Source: Vagococcus salmoninarum (GTDB lineage Bacteria; Bacillota; Bacilli; Lactobacillales; Vagococcaceae). From it: 64,000 bases of DNA. The notes under the pieces are model-generated. The model ran no database searches and had not been told where the DNA came from. It saw only the letters and a list, made by a program, of their open reading frames with translations. Positions within the stretch are counted from its first letter, which is position 1; the number at the start of each line of letters is the position of its first letter. The position numbers and the translations under genes were made by a program. Below are positions 27,543 to 37,372 of the stretch, one piece after another. The stretch lies in contig NZ_NGJU01000005.1 of the NCBI RefSeq assembly GCF_003987495.1, forward strand, positions 83,841 to 147,840, written 5' to 3'.

Positions 27543-28430
27543 TTAAAGTGTTCCACGTACAAAGCCATTACTATCTGTTAATTTATTAATAGCTTCAGCT
27601 TTTTCAACATTAGTTAATACCATGACAATTGCCACCTTAACATTTTGATCAGCCTTTTCGAAGTTTAATGTTGCCACTTCATAAGAACAATCTGTCGCTT
27701 CCATGATGATGCGTTTAGCTCGTTCAACTAATTTTTCATTTGTTGGCTTCACATCAACCATTAAATTTTTATAAGCTTTCCCTATTCTAATCATTGAGGC
27801 AGTTGATAACATATTTAATACTAACTTTTGGGCTGTTCCTGATTTCAGACGGGTTGAACCTGTTAGAATTTCTGGTCCAACTTCAACTTCAATCGGGTAC
27901 ATTGCGTGTTTACTAATTTCAGCATTTGCGTTACATGCAATCGTTGCCGTTGTGGCATTTACTTCTCTAGCGTAGTCGAGACCACCAATTACGTAAGGTG
28001 TCCGACCACTAGCAGCAATCCCAACAACAATATCTTTACTTGATAAATTTATTGCGATTAAGTCTTCTCGTCCTAACTCTTTTGAGTCTTCAGCTCCTTC
28101 AACAGCCACCGTCATCGCACTCATGCCACCAGCAATTAATCCTTGAACCATTTCAGGCTCAGTTCCAAAAGTTGGTACACATTCAGCCGCATCTAAAATA
28201 CCTAAACGACCACTTGTGCCCGCTCCTGTGTATATTAATCTTCCGCCGTCATTAAAAGCTTCGACAATTTTGTCAACGACTAAACCAATTTGCGGTAACT
28301 CTTTCTCGATTGCAAGTGGTACATTTCGATCCTCATTATTCATCATTTGAATAATTTCAGTTGAACTCATTGTATCTAAAGTCATTGTTTTTTGATTACG
28401 TGTTTCTGTTGTAAGTTCATTTAAATTCAT
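27543..28430 (-). CDS. murQ: N-acetylmuramic acid 6-phosphate etherase
   Basis: Cleaves the lactyl ether of MurNAc 6-phosphate to GlcNAc 6-phosphate and D-lactate. It is a SIS-domain enzyme of 295 residues, with [20 protein letters not shown] near residue 60 and [15 protein letters not shown] near 110, both characteristic of Mur[17 protein letters not shown] is the second conserved block. It lies 14 bases ahead of murP and 18 bases behind mupG in a compact operon, which supports the pathway. Confidence 0.95.
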   Translation of the reverse strand: MNLNELTTETRNQKTMTLDTMSSTEIIQMMNNEDRNVPLAIEKELPQIGLVVDKIVEAFNDGGRLIYTGAGTSGRLGILDAAECVPTFGTEPEMVQGLIAGGMSAMTVAVEGAEDSKELGREDLIAINLSSKDIVVGIAASGRTPYVIGGLDYAREVNATTATIACNANAEISKHAMYPIEVEVGPEILTGSTRLKSGTAQKLVLNMLSTASMIRIGKAYKNLMVDVKPTNEKLVERAKRIIMEATDCSYEVATLNFEKADQNVKVAIVMVLTNVEKAEAINKLTDSNGFVRGTL

Positions 28431-28448
28431 TTTTTGATTTTTTCCTTT

Positions 28449-29510
28449 CTATTGGCGAAACTCAAATTTAGTTCCAGGTTTAATAAATTGAATTAAAGCC
28501 TCATCCTTGGCTTTTATTTGGGCAACAACATTTACTCTAGAATCTGCTAATAATGTTTGCTTAGCTACTTGTAATTCACCCATATAACGACCATAGAGCT
28601 GATTATCTAAAGTTATTGCACCACAATTTCTAATAATGCTATTTTCTTGCTGAATCTGGGGTAATTTTTTGAAACGTGCTTCTTGACTTCGAATAACATC
28701 TCTGGCATCGTCGACTCGATTAGTATGACATCCTATGAATAAATCTTTATATGTATCAGAATAAATAGTAACGTAAAATAATAATTTCATCTCTAATTCA
28801 TAAGTCATAAATTGTAGAGCCAATTCTTGACTGAGCTCTTCATCCCCAATGTACACATCTTCTACATAGCAAGCTTGTTTTAATTCTAAGGCACAAGCTA
28901 GGGGGTGTAGATTGCGATGTTTTTCTAAAGTTGGTAAGTGATTATATAAAGGACCTCTTAATTTTTTATCCCCAGGAGCAAAGGCCACGACTTTTAATCC
29001 TTTGCCAATCAACCATTGATTGGTAGCAATAAAACTAGTCTTCGCTAATCCCGTATTTTCTCGAGGATAATAATTATGCCAAAGTTCCATCTGACTAAAA
29101 TCAGCATTATTCTTTGTTAACTGGGCAAATTCTTGCTCAGTTAATGTACTAGCATTAAGACCAACAGTCATTATTCGAGAAACTTTAGCTATTAGTGCCA
29201 TCTCAATCCCATAGTCCATCCTTATTCCAGTAATTCCATATTCCTTTAAGCGTAAAAGATCATCTCTTGATTCAATATCAATAGAAATCGCTTCCAAAGC
29301 TTTAGCAGAAATATCTACCATTAGTGTTAAGTCTAGCTCTTTAGTCAACTTCCCTAAAGAAATAAGTCTTTCTAAATACAAGGAACTATCGTCTTCTGGT
29401 ATATGCAGTGATGTAAAAACACCCTTAAAACCATGTTCTTTCATCATTTTGATATAAGCTTTTTTTTTTTCTGAAAGAACTTCACCTACAAATATTGAAA
29501 AACCGTTAAT
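28449..29510 (-). CDS. mupG: 6-phospho-N-acetylmuramidase MupG
   Basis: A TIM-barrel protein of the DUF871/MupG family that splits MurNAc-6P-GlcNAc to MurNAc 6-phosphate and GlcNAc. HGFKGVFTSLHIPEDD near the N-terminus and ITGIRMDYG, FSQMELWHNYYPRENTGL and EPGDKKLRGPL-like FAPGDKKLRGPLYNH are typical. The frame is open from TTG at 29546, but the -10 of a strong promoter lies across that codon. The SD GGGAGG at about 29521 sits 8 bases before ATT at 29510, so ATT is the most likely start (353 residues). GTG at 29519 overlaps the SD and is less likely. First gene of the mur operon. Confidence 0.88.
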   Translation of the reverse strand: MNGFSIFVGEVLSEKKKAYIKMMKEHGFKGVFTSLHIPEDDSSLYLERLISLGKLTKELDLTLMVDISAKALEAISIDIESRDDLLRLKEYGITGIRMDYGIEMALIAKVSRIMTVGLNASTLTEQEFAQLTKNNADFSQMELWHNYYPRENTGLAKTSFIATNQWLIGKGLKVVAFAPGDKKLRGPLYNHLPTLEKHRNLHPLACALELKQACYVEDVYIGDEELSQELALQFMTYELEMKLLFYVTIYSDTYKDLFIGCHTNRVDDARDVIRSQEARFKKLPQIQQENSIIRNCGAITLDNQLYGRYMGELQVAKQTLLADSRVNVVAQIKAKDEALIQFIKPGTKFEFRQ

Positions 29511-29524
29511 TTTTTCCACCTCCC

Positions 29525-29566
29525 TTAATCCGCTTTCATTATACAACTAAAGAAATATTATTTCAA
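29525..29566 (-). promoter_or_regulatory. Promoter and cre-like site of the mur operon
   Basis: On the minus strand TTGAAA (29561-29566) and TATAAT (29538-29543) are separated by 17 bases. TGAAAGCGGATTAA (29525-29538) overlaps the end of the -10 and the start site and matches 12 of 14 positions of a CcpA cre site. Confidence 0.75.
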
Positions 29567-29607
29567 GTATTTTAAAAAATAATAAAAAATAAGGAATAAC
29601 ATTCCAC

Positions 29608-29651
29608 AAAAAAAGACGAGCGACTCTAAAATAAGAGGCGCTCGTCTTTTC
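29608..29651 (-). terminator. Terminator of ylbL
   Basis: On the minus strand AAAAGACGAGCGCCTC pairs with GAGTCGCTCGTCTTTT, followed by further T residues; it ends the rsmD-coaD-ylbL group. Confidence 0.9.
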
Positions 29652-29662
29652 ACATTTCCTAG

Positions 29663-30709
29663 TTAATTTTTTTCCAAATAATCTAAAGCATCATGAACGG
29701 TTTTAACAGGAACAACTTTCATCTTCGTTTTAATTTCCTTAGCCGCAATCACTGCTTCTTGGTAATTTGTCAACAAATCTGGATTGTCTTTCATAATTTC
29801 TTCGCTGTATTCTTCCTCTGGTGCGAAGAAGATTGTCGCACCTGCCCGGTCAGCTGCGACAATTTTTTTATCGATGCCACCAATGCTCCCTACTGTGCCA
29901 TCTTCATTGATGGTTCCTGTTCCAGCAATCTCACGGCCCCTACGGCTGTCTTTACTTGCAAGTAAGTCGTAAAGCTCAAGGGTAAACATTAGACCAGCTG
30001 AGGGTCCACCAATGTCTTCTGTCTTGATATTGACCTCTCTTTGGGTTTCTAGTTCACTATGATCGACTAAAGTAATCCCAATCCCGGCTCGCTTTTGCCC
30101 TTCTAATTCAATCAAAGCGCCCGTTGCTGATTTTTCAACACCATCTCGGCGAAACTTAATCGTTAATTCTTCCCCAGCTTTTTTACTAGAAACGTAATCC
30201 ATAAACTCTTGAGAATTTTTAAACTGCTGCTCATCTACTTGATAAACAATGTCTCCCATTTTTAATTCCTTAGCAAATTTGGACTGACTTAAGACGTTTA
30301 AAACATAGACTCCTTTGTATTGAAATTCATAAGGCTCCTTAGCTAAATCTAAAGCAACCTTTTTAGCCATATTTTCTGATGATGTCATTTGGAATTTCGA
30401 AATCTCGTCAAACTCTTCGTCAGTAGATTCTCCCATCAAGTCTTGTTTACTAACAATTTCTTGAAACGGCAAAAATTTGGCTGCGATTAAACTAACAAGA
30501 GTTCCTTGACGAATTCCAACAGTTGTTAACATATAAGAGCCTTCTTCATTATTTCGTTGGCCATCAACTGAGACAAAGTCTCGAACGTTTTCCGCTGAGC
30601 CAGGGACTTCGATATAGTATGGCAAACGAATCACCACACTGGCAATGACCATCACACTTAAAACAATCATCAAAATTGATTTAAGCAATTCTCTTTTATT
30701 ATTTTTCAT
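29663..30709 (-). CDS. ylbL: PDZ-containing Lon-type serine protease (YlbL/SepM family)
   Basis: A membrane-anchored extracellular protease of 348 residues. An N-terminal transmembrane helix (about 10-30) is followed by a PDZ domain (about 125-205) and a C-terminal S16 Lon protease domain. The catalytic serine is in IGGPSAGLMFTLELYD and the lysine in GGIDKKIVAADRAGA, forming the Ser-Lys dyad. Streptococcal SepM matures competence pheromone, but no peptide substrate is evident here. It follows coaD by 36 bases, the same order as in Bacillus (ylbH-ylbI-ylbL). Confidence 0.92.
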   Translation of the reverse strand: MKNNKRELLKSILMIVLSVMVIASVVIRLPYYIEVPGSAENVRDFVSVDGQRNNEEGSYMLTTVGIRQGTLVSLIAAKFLPFQEIVSKQDLMGESTDEEFDEISKFQMTSSENMAKKVALDLAKEPYEFQYKGVYVLNVLSQSKFAKELKMGDIVYQVDEQQFKNSQEFMDYVSSKKAGEELTIKFRRDGVEKSATGALIELEGQKRAGIGITLVDHSELETQREVNIKTEDIGGPSAGLMFTLELYDLLASKDSRRGREIAGTGTINEDGTVGSIGGIDKKIVAADRAGATIFFAPEEEYSEEIMKDNPDLLTNYQEAVIAAKEIKTKMKVVPVKTVHDALDYLEKN

Positions 30710-30745
30710 CTTTCACTCTAATCCAACTACTAAAAGTAGCTAATT

Positions 30746-31791
<1,046 letters not shown>

Positions 31792-31854
31792 CTTACTTTC
31801 ACACTGCTTTCTCTCAAATTCTTTACTATGTCTATTTTAGCTGATAAAAAGGAA

Positions 31855-31918
31855 AAAAGCATGAAGAATTGATCGAACTTGAGAGGTCATTTCAAATTTA
31901 TCAATTTTACATGCTTAA
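31855..31918 (-). terminator. Terminator after ylbG
   Basis: On the minus strand AAGCATG and CATGCTT pair around a further AAATTGAT/ATCAATT stem, with a T6 run after. It separates the ylaN-to-ylbG group from rsmD. Confidence 0.75.
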
Positions 31919-32283
31919 ACTTTTTCTGATAAAACTATTTTAGTCGTTAACTCTTCAACTTCAAAGCCGTCATCTTCTAATTTTAACGTCTCTTCAAGAC
32001 CGATTCGTTCCCCAAAGTTCATTTCAACATCTGGTCGGAATGAGCGGTCAACGCCACGAACAAAATGTAATTTACCTAGAGCAGTATAGTTACTTTCGAC
32101 TTCAACTTCATCCATGTAAATGACAACATATTTCATCTTCCGGGAGACATGGGCAATCGTTCCATAGCGTTTTAAGACTTTTAATTGTCGTAAACTATAA
32201 ACCCAGACGATGAGCGCTCTTCTAGGAATGACTGAAAATTTTGGTGTTTCAATTTCATTAATTGTTTCTTGCTTATCCAACAC
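31915..32283 (-). CDS. ylbG: YlbG family protein
   Basis: A small cytoplasmic protein of the UPF0298 family. RRALIVWVYSLRQLKVLKRY followed by GTIAHVSRKMKYVVIYMD is the conserved core. Bacillus YlbG is about 90 residues; this one is about 122 because of an acidic C-terminal tail. The frame is open from 32337 inside ylbF, but GGAGG within the last codons of ylbF is an SD 8 bases before GTG at 32283, so that start is taken, overlapping ylbF by 11 bases. TTG at 32280 is the alternative. The function is not established. Confidence 0.8.
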   Translation of the reverse strand: MLDKQETINEIETPKFSVIPRRALIVWVYSLRQLKVLKRYGTIAHVSRKMKYVVIYMDEVEVESNYTALGKLHFVRGVDRSFRPDVEMNFGERIGLEETLKLEDDGFEVEELTTKIVLSEKV

Positions 32284-32701
32284 TACAACTCCCTCCGCAA
32301 CCTTTTGTGGCAAACTCAAAGAAAGGATTGCCGGCATCGATTTTTATATTCACTGATACTTTTTGAGCAATGTCATAACTGATCCGATCTAAGACTTCTT
32401 GCAGCTCTCTTTCACTAATCCGAAAAGCCGAAACATGCTCATCCATATCTAATTGGCGTTTTTCTTGCCGTAATTTCCGGCGTTTTTCTGTGTAATCCGG
32501 AGCAAACTTACCATAAGCTTCCACTCGTTCGTAAGCTTCTCGGGCTTTAATAAAGGCTTGTTCCTTCTGCTGGGTTGCCGGTGTATTTGCAATAAGATAA
32601 CGGTAGTTTAGATGATCATTTGCCACCGAGCTTGCCATTATTTTATCACATAACTCTTGGACACAGTCTTCAATTTCAAAGACTTCTTCTGTAAAAATCA
32701 T
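32273..32701 (-). CDS. ylbF: YlbF/RicF-like regulator
   Basis: A helical protein of 142 residues related to RicF, which in B. subtilis forms the YaaT-YlbF-YmcA complex that promotes mRNA maturation through RNase Y. The C-terminal Cys cluster TKGCGGSCSVG fits the residues that bind a 4Fe-4S cluster in that complex. The core is a long amphipathic helix (about 60-105). It overlaps the CAP gene by 4 bases (ATGA) and ylbG by 11 bases, which indicates coupled translation. Confidence 0.85.
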   Translation of the reverse strand: MIFTEEVFEIEDCVQELCDKIMASSVANDHLNYRYLIANTPATQQKEQAFIKAREAYERVEAYGKFAPDYTEKRRKLRQEKRQLDMDEHVSAFRISERELQEVLDRISYDIAQKVSVNIKIDAGNPFFEFATKGCGGSCSVG

Positions 32702-33897
32702 AAGTTTCCCGCCTCCTTATCACGTTCTTGCGATAGTTCTTGTTTTATATTTTGCTCATTAGAACTGGCACTACTACTATCTTTTGTTGAGACTTTTTCA
32801 TCTAAAATCACAAATAGTACAACATCTTTAGAAAAAGCTACCCCTACTTCTTTATCTGTGACATGAGTTAACTGATCTTGGGATAATATATCACTGTACC
32901 AGCTCATTAATAAAAAGGGCACATCATATGCTGGACTATAAAAGACACTATGAATCTTCTTAGGATCTAAGTCCCCTGATTCAAGGAGCTTGTCTTGTTC
33001 TTTAGTCGTTAATTCTAACGGATCATTAAATTTATAACTGTTTTCGTGAGCCTGCCACTCTTCTAAACGGTTTTTTTGATCAAATATTTTTTCAGGGTGA
33101 TTCGAGATTGTGTTAACGGCTTTTTGCGTGCTTTCAATAAGCTCTTTCGAATACACATAAGGCAGGTGTTTGTCCCGTTTTCTGAGAATTCCTAAAATTG
33201 TCTGAAATTGTCGTTCACTGTCACTGTTAACGAGAGCCCAATCGGCTTTTTGATTGATAACTTCATCAACTAGCTCACCTTCATGAAGCTCATAAGGCAT
33301 TAGTCGTAACAAGACTGACTTATCAAGATACCGGACACCTATAATTTTACCTGTTCTTTCGTTTAAATGCAAAATTGCGAAACTCTCATTGTCAAAAGCC
33401 ACTAATGGCCGATAAGACATATCTTTTTCTGTTAATTCTATTTTGTATTTTTGACCTTTCTTTTCAAAATCGAAATTTGAAAAGATTGTCGTAATATTAC
33501 TAATTTCGCCAATACTCATGCCAATTTTAAAAGGTGCTACTGGTAATTCTTGACCTAACACAAAAATTGAGGCAATTTTTTGATTTTTAACAGCCACTTG
33601 TAAATAGTCTTTTTCATCTTCACCAAGAATCCACCAACTATAACCTAGAGCTGTTTCTTGGATTTCGATTGGTTCGCCATAATGTTTTGTTAATTCCTCA
33701 GTATTTTTACCGATTAAACTAGCAAAGCCTTTAGCTGGTAGTTTCCCGTAAGGTATTTCAGCCTTCTTTTTATCTTTGGCTTTTTTTTCGATTTTAGGTG
33801 GACTCGCAACTTTTCTATTAGGAAAAGCAATGGGTTCTCCGTAAGCTACAAGCATGAAACAAAGAAAAATGACAATAAATTGAAGAAAACGTTTCAT
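32698..33897 (-). CDS. CAP-associated domain protein (YlbC-like)
   Basis: A probable extracytoplasmic protein of 399 residues. It has an N-terminal signal anchor (FLQFIVIFLCFMLVAYGEP), then a CAP-associated domain (about 60-200, with LIGKNTEELTKHYGEP and YSWWILGEDEKDYLQVAVKN), then a C-terminal region in the place of the CAP/SCP domain. That C-terminal part lacks the usual HS and GENI motifs, so it looks degenerate. A serine-rich tail ends the protein. It lies between pycA (18 bases) and ylbF (4-base overlap), as in the Bacillus ylbC-ylbF order. The function is unknown. Confidence 0.75.
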   Translation of the reverse strand: MKRFLQFIVIFLCFMLVAYGEPIAFPNRKVASPPKIEKKAKDKKKAEIPYGKLPAKGFASLIGKNTEELTKHYGEPIEIQETALGYSWWILGEDEKDYLQVAVKNQKIASIFVLGQELPVAPFKIGMSIGEISNITTIFSNFDFEKKGQKYKIELTEKDMSYRPLVAFDNESFAILHLNERTGKIIGVRYLDKSVLLRLMPYELHEGELVDEVINQKADWALVNSDSERQFQTILGILRKRDKHLPYVYSKELIESTQKAVNTISNHPEKIFDQKNRLEEWQAHENSYKFNDPLELTTKEQDKLLESGDLDPKKIHSVFYSPAYDVPFLLMSWYSDILSQDQLTHVTDKEVGVAFSKDVVLFVILDEKVSTKDSSSASSNEQNIKQELSQERDKEAGNL

Positions 33898-33915
33898 GCT
33901 ATAACCTACTTTCTT

Positions 33916-36900
33916 TTACTTACTAAGCATTTCTAAGAGTAAATCTCCTGAAAGGATACTTTCACCATCAGTGACATGGACTGTTTTGATTTCACCATCA
34001 AAACTAGCTTGAATTGTCGTTTCCATCTTCATCGCTTCAGTTACTAATAAAGGATCACCTTTTTTAACTTGGTCGCCTTTTTTGACGAGGACTTCTAAAA
34101 CAGAACCTGACATCGTCGCACCAACATGTTCACGTTTCGTTGGCTCAGCTTTTTGTTTAACCGTAATTAATGATTTGATGTTACTGTCTTTAATTAAGAT
34201 TTCTCGACGTTGGCCATTGAAAGTAAAGAAGAGAATTCGCTTGCCTTCTAAGTCTGGTTCGCCGACTTGATCTAAAGTAATAATTAAGGTCTTACCTTTT
34301 TCAATTTCTAAGTGAATTGTCTCGTTTGGTCGCATTCCATAAAAGAAGGTCGGTGTATCTAGTAACGTGACATCACCAAATTCTTGATACATTTTTGTAT
34401 AGTCTAAGAAGACTTGAGGATACATTAAGTAGCTTAAGACTTCTTCTTGTTGGGGTTGGCGACCAATTAAAGCCCCTAGTTCCGTGGCAACTGCTTTAAA
34501 ATCAACAGCTTTCGCTAATGACCCTGGTCGTACCGTGATTGCCGGTTTTCCTTTTAAAATAAGTGTTTTAAGTTTTTCTGGGAAGCCACCTGTGGGCTGT
34601 CCTAAATTACCTTGGAAAAGATTGACAACAGACTCTGGGAAACTCAAGGTTTCTCCTCGTTCATAGACATCTGCTTCGCTTAACTCATTTTGAACCATAA
34701 ACAAGGCCATGTCACCAACAACTTTCGATGAAGGCGTGACTTTGACAATATCACCAAACATTTGGTTAACGACAGCATACATCTTCTTAACATCATCCCA
34801 CTGATCACTTAAACCAACGGCTTTCGCTTGTTGTTGTAAGTTAGAATATTGGCCACCAGGCATTTCATGGGAATAAACTTCTGTTTGCGGGGCACTGACA
34901 CCATTTTCAAAAGGATGGTAGAAACTCCGAACACTTTCCCAGTAATGATTGACCTTTTGGACATTCTCAATATTAATATCTGGGGTTCTCGCACCATTAA
35001 CTAGAGCATAGTATAAACTACTCATACTCGGCTGACTGGTAGCACTACTCATGGCACTTAAGGCCACATCGACAATATCAACACCGGCTTTTGTGGCTGC
35101 TGAATAAGTGATAATGCCATTGCCACTCGTGTCATGAGTATGTAAATGAATCGGTAAATCTACTGTGGCTTTTAATTCACCTATTAAACGATAAGCGGCT
35201 TGTGGTTTTAATAAGCCAGCCATATCTTTAATGGCAATAATATGAGCACCCATTTTTTGAAGCTCTAAGGCCATCTCTTTGTAATATTGGACATTGTATT
35301 TCGCTCTGCTAGGATCATTAATATCACCGGTATAACAAATCGCCGCTTCGGCAATTTTACCAGTGTCTCGGACTACTTGAATACTTTTTTCCATTTGTGG
35401 CAACCAGTTTAAGCTATCAAAAATTCTGAAGACATCAATGCCTTGACGAGCCGATTCTTTAATAAACTCTTCAATCACATTGTCTGGGTAGTTTTGATAA
35501 CCAACGGCATTGGAGCCACGGAACAACATTTGCAGTAAAGTATTAGGCATTTGCTCTCGTAATTGACGGAGACGAACCCAAGGGTCTTCATTTAAGAAAC
35601 GGTAAGCCACGTCAAAGGTCGCGCCACCCCACATCTCACTTGAGAATAACTCAGGTATGGCTTCCTCGGTCAGCTTGGCGATTTTTTGCATGTTTTGAGT
35701 TCTCACCCGGGTTGCTAACAAACTTTGATGAGCATCACGGAAAGTCGTATCAGTTAGTAAGACATTTTCTTGCTTCCCGATCCATTTAACAACACCGTCG
35801 GCACCCTTTTGATCTAAGACATTTTTAGCAGTAATTAATTCTTGTCTAAGAATTTTTTTCGGTAAACTAGCTGCTTCAAAGAAACGTTTCTCTTCTTTGC
35901 CAACTCCTGGAAAACCATTAACAGTGACCCCGCCAATGTATTTCAAGGTTTTGTTTCCAGCGTCACCTAGTGATTTAAAATCAAATAAACTTGAAGTATT
36001 ATCAATAAACGTCGTTGTCGCAGCGCCTGATTTAAAGGTCGGGTGATTAATTACATTAGCTAAAAAGGCTACATTAGTTTTGACACCGCGAATTCTAAAT
36101 TCTTTTAAGGCTCGTCGCATCCGATTAACACTTTTATCAAAGTCCGTTCCAAAAGTACAAACTTTAACTAAGAGTGAATCAAAGTGCGGCGTCACACTTG
36201 AACCAACATAAGCATTGCCCATGTCTAACCGGACGCCTAAACCACCTGGCGAACGGTAAGTATCAATAGTTCCCGTATCTGGCATAAAGTCATTTTGGGG
36301 ATCTTCCGTCGTAATCCGACATTGAATCGCTGTTCCCCTTAGTTGGATATCTGCTTGTAACGGAATGCCAATGTCTTGATGTAAATCTTGACCTGAGGCA
36401 ATTAGTAACTGACTGACAACAATGTCAATATCCGTGACTAATTCAGTAATCGTATGTTCCACTTGGACTCGTGGGTTAACTTCGATAAAGTAATAGTTAT
36501 CCCCTTCGACTAAAAATTCCACGGTTCCAGCATTAATATAGCCTACATGTGACATTAGCTGAACAGCAGCACCACAAATTTCTTGGCGGAAGTCTTCACT
36601 CATTGAGACACAAGGTGCCACTTCAACAACTTTTTGGTGACGTCGTTGAACAGAGCAATCCCGTTCAAATAAATGGATCACGTTGCCGTGAGTGTCCCCT
36701 AAAATTTGGACTTCAATATGTTTTGGGTTTAAGATGTAACGTTCGACATACACTTCATCATTACCAAAAGCTGCTTTGGCTTCACTTTTAGCTCTAACAA
36801 AGCCATCCCGCGCTTCAACTTCATTATGAGCGACCCGCATGCCCCGACCACCGCCACCTAAGGCTGCTTTGATCATAATCGGATAACCATAAGTGTCTGC

Positions 36901-37341
36901 AAAGGCTAAAACACCTTCAATTGTCGGCACTGGTCCATCTGAGCCTGGAATAGAAGCGATGCCCGCAGCAATAGCCGCTTCTTTCGCTTTAATTTTATCG
37001 CCAAAAATATCTAAGTGATGAGGGCTTGGTCCAATAAAGATTAGCCCTTCTTCTTGACATCGTTTGGCAAATTGTAAGTTTTCTGATAAAAAGCCATAAC
37101 CAGGGTGAATCCCGTCAACCCCAGCCTCTTTAGCAATTCTAATAATATCTTCAATATCCAGGTAGGCATCTATTGGTTTTTTCCCTGAACCAACTAAGTA
37201 TGCTTCATCAGCTTTAAAACGATGCATTGAACTCTCATCTTCTAAGGCGTAAATCCCAACTGTCCGAATATTTAATTCCGTACAGGCACGAAACACCCGA
37301 ATTGCGATTTCTCCACGGTTAGCTACTAAGACTTTTTTCAT
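33916..37341 (-). CDS. pyc: Pyruvate carboxylase
   Basis: Biotin enzyme that makes oxaloacetate from pyruvate and bicarbonate. The 1141-residue chain has the full set of domains: biotin carboxylase (about 1-450, with KVLVANRGEIAIRVFRAC and the ATP-grasp GGGGRGMR), carboxyltransferase (about 530-800, with TDTTFRDAHQSLLATRVR and the metal-binding LHTHDTSGNG), and the C-terminal biotin carrier with the acceptor lysine in TEAMKMETTIQ. Its place behind ftsW matches Bacillus. In this bacterial group the enzyme is often inhibited by cyclic di-AMP, but that is not read from this sequence. Confidence 0.97.
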   Translation of the reverse strand: MKKVLVANRGEIAIRVFRACTELNIRTVGIYALEDESSMHRFKADEAYLVGSGKKPIDAYLDIEDIIRIAKEAGVDGIHPGYGFLSENLQFAKRCQEEGLIFIGPSPHHLDIFGDKIKAKEAAIAAGIASIPGSDGPVPTIEGVLAFADTYGYPIMIKAALGGGGRGMRVAHNEVEARDGFVRAKSEAKAAFGNDEVYVERYILNPKHIEVQILGDTHGNVIHLFERDCSVQRRHQKVVEVAPCVSMSEDFRQEICGAAVQLMSHVGYINAGTVEFLVEGDNYYFIEVNPRVQVEHTITELVTDIDIVVSQLLIASGQDLHQDIGIPLQADIQLRGTAIQCRITTEDPQNDFMPDTGTIDTYRSPGGLGVRLDMGNAYVGSSVTPHFDSLLVKVCTFGTDFDKSVNRMRRALKEFRIRGVKTNVAFLANVINHPTFKSGAATTTFIDNTSSLFDFKSLGDAGNKTLKYIGGVTVNGFPGVGKEEKRFFEAASLPKKILRQELITAKNVLDQKGADGVVKWIGKQENVLLTDTTFRDAHQSLLATRVRTQNMQKIAKLTEEAIPELFSSEMWGGATFDVAYRFLNEDPWVRLRQLREQMPNTLLQMLFRGSNAVGYQNYPDNVIEEFIKESARQGIDVFRIFDSLNWLPQMEKSIQVVRDTGKIAEAAICYTGDINDPSRAKYNVQYYKEMALELQKMGAHIIAIKDMAGLLKPQAAYRLIGELKATVDLPIHLHTHDTSGNGIITYSAATKAGVDIVDVALSAMSSATSQPSMSSLYYALVNGARTPDINIENVQKVNHYWESVRSFYHPFENGVSAPQTEVYSHEMPGGQYSNLQQQAKAVGLSDQWDDVKKMYAVVNQMFGDIVKVTPSSKVVGDMALFMVQNELSEADVYERGETLSFPESVVNLFQGNLGQPTGGFPEKLKTLILKGKPAITVRPGSLAKAVDFKAVATELGALIGRQPQQEEVLSYLMYPQVFLDYTKMYQEFGDVTLLDTPTFFYGMRPNETIHLEIEKGKTLIITLDQVGEPDLEGKRILFFTFNGQRREILIKDSNIKSLITVKQKAEPTKREHVGATMSGSVLEVLVKKGDQVKKGDPLLVTEAMKMETTIQASFDGEIKTVHVTDGESILSGDLLLEMLSK

Positions 37342-37372
37342 ACTTTTCCCACCTTCATCATTTTTTCACTTC

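Noticed and set aside
29693-29972. Two overlapping plus-strand frames opposite ylbL
   Set aside because: Both are antisense to the Lon-type protease domain with its complete Ser-Lys dyad.
34082-34666. Plus-strand frames of 60-62 codons opposite pyc
   Set aside because: Short shadows of a complete pyruvate carboxylase gene.
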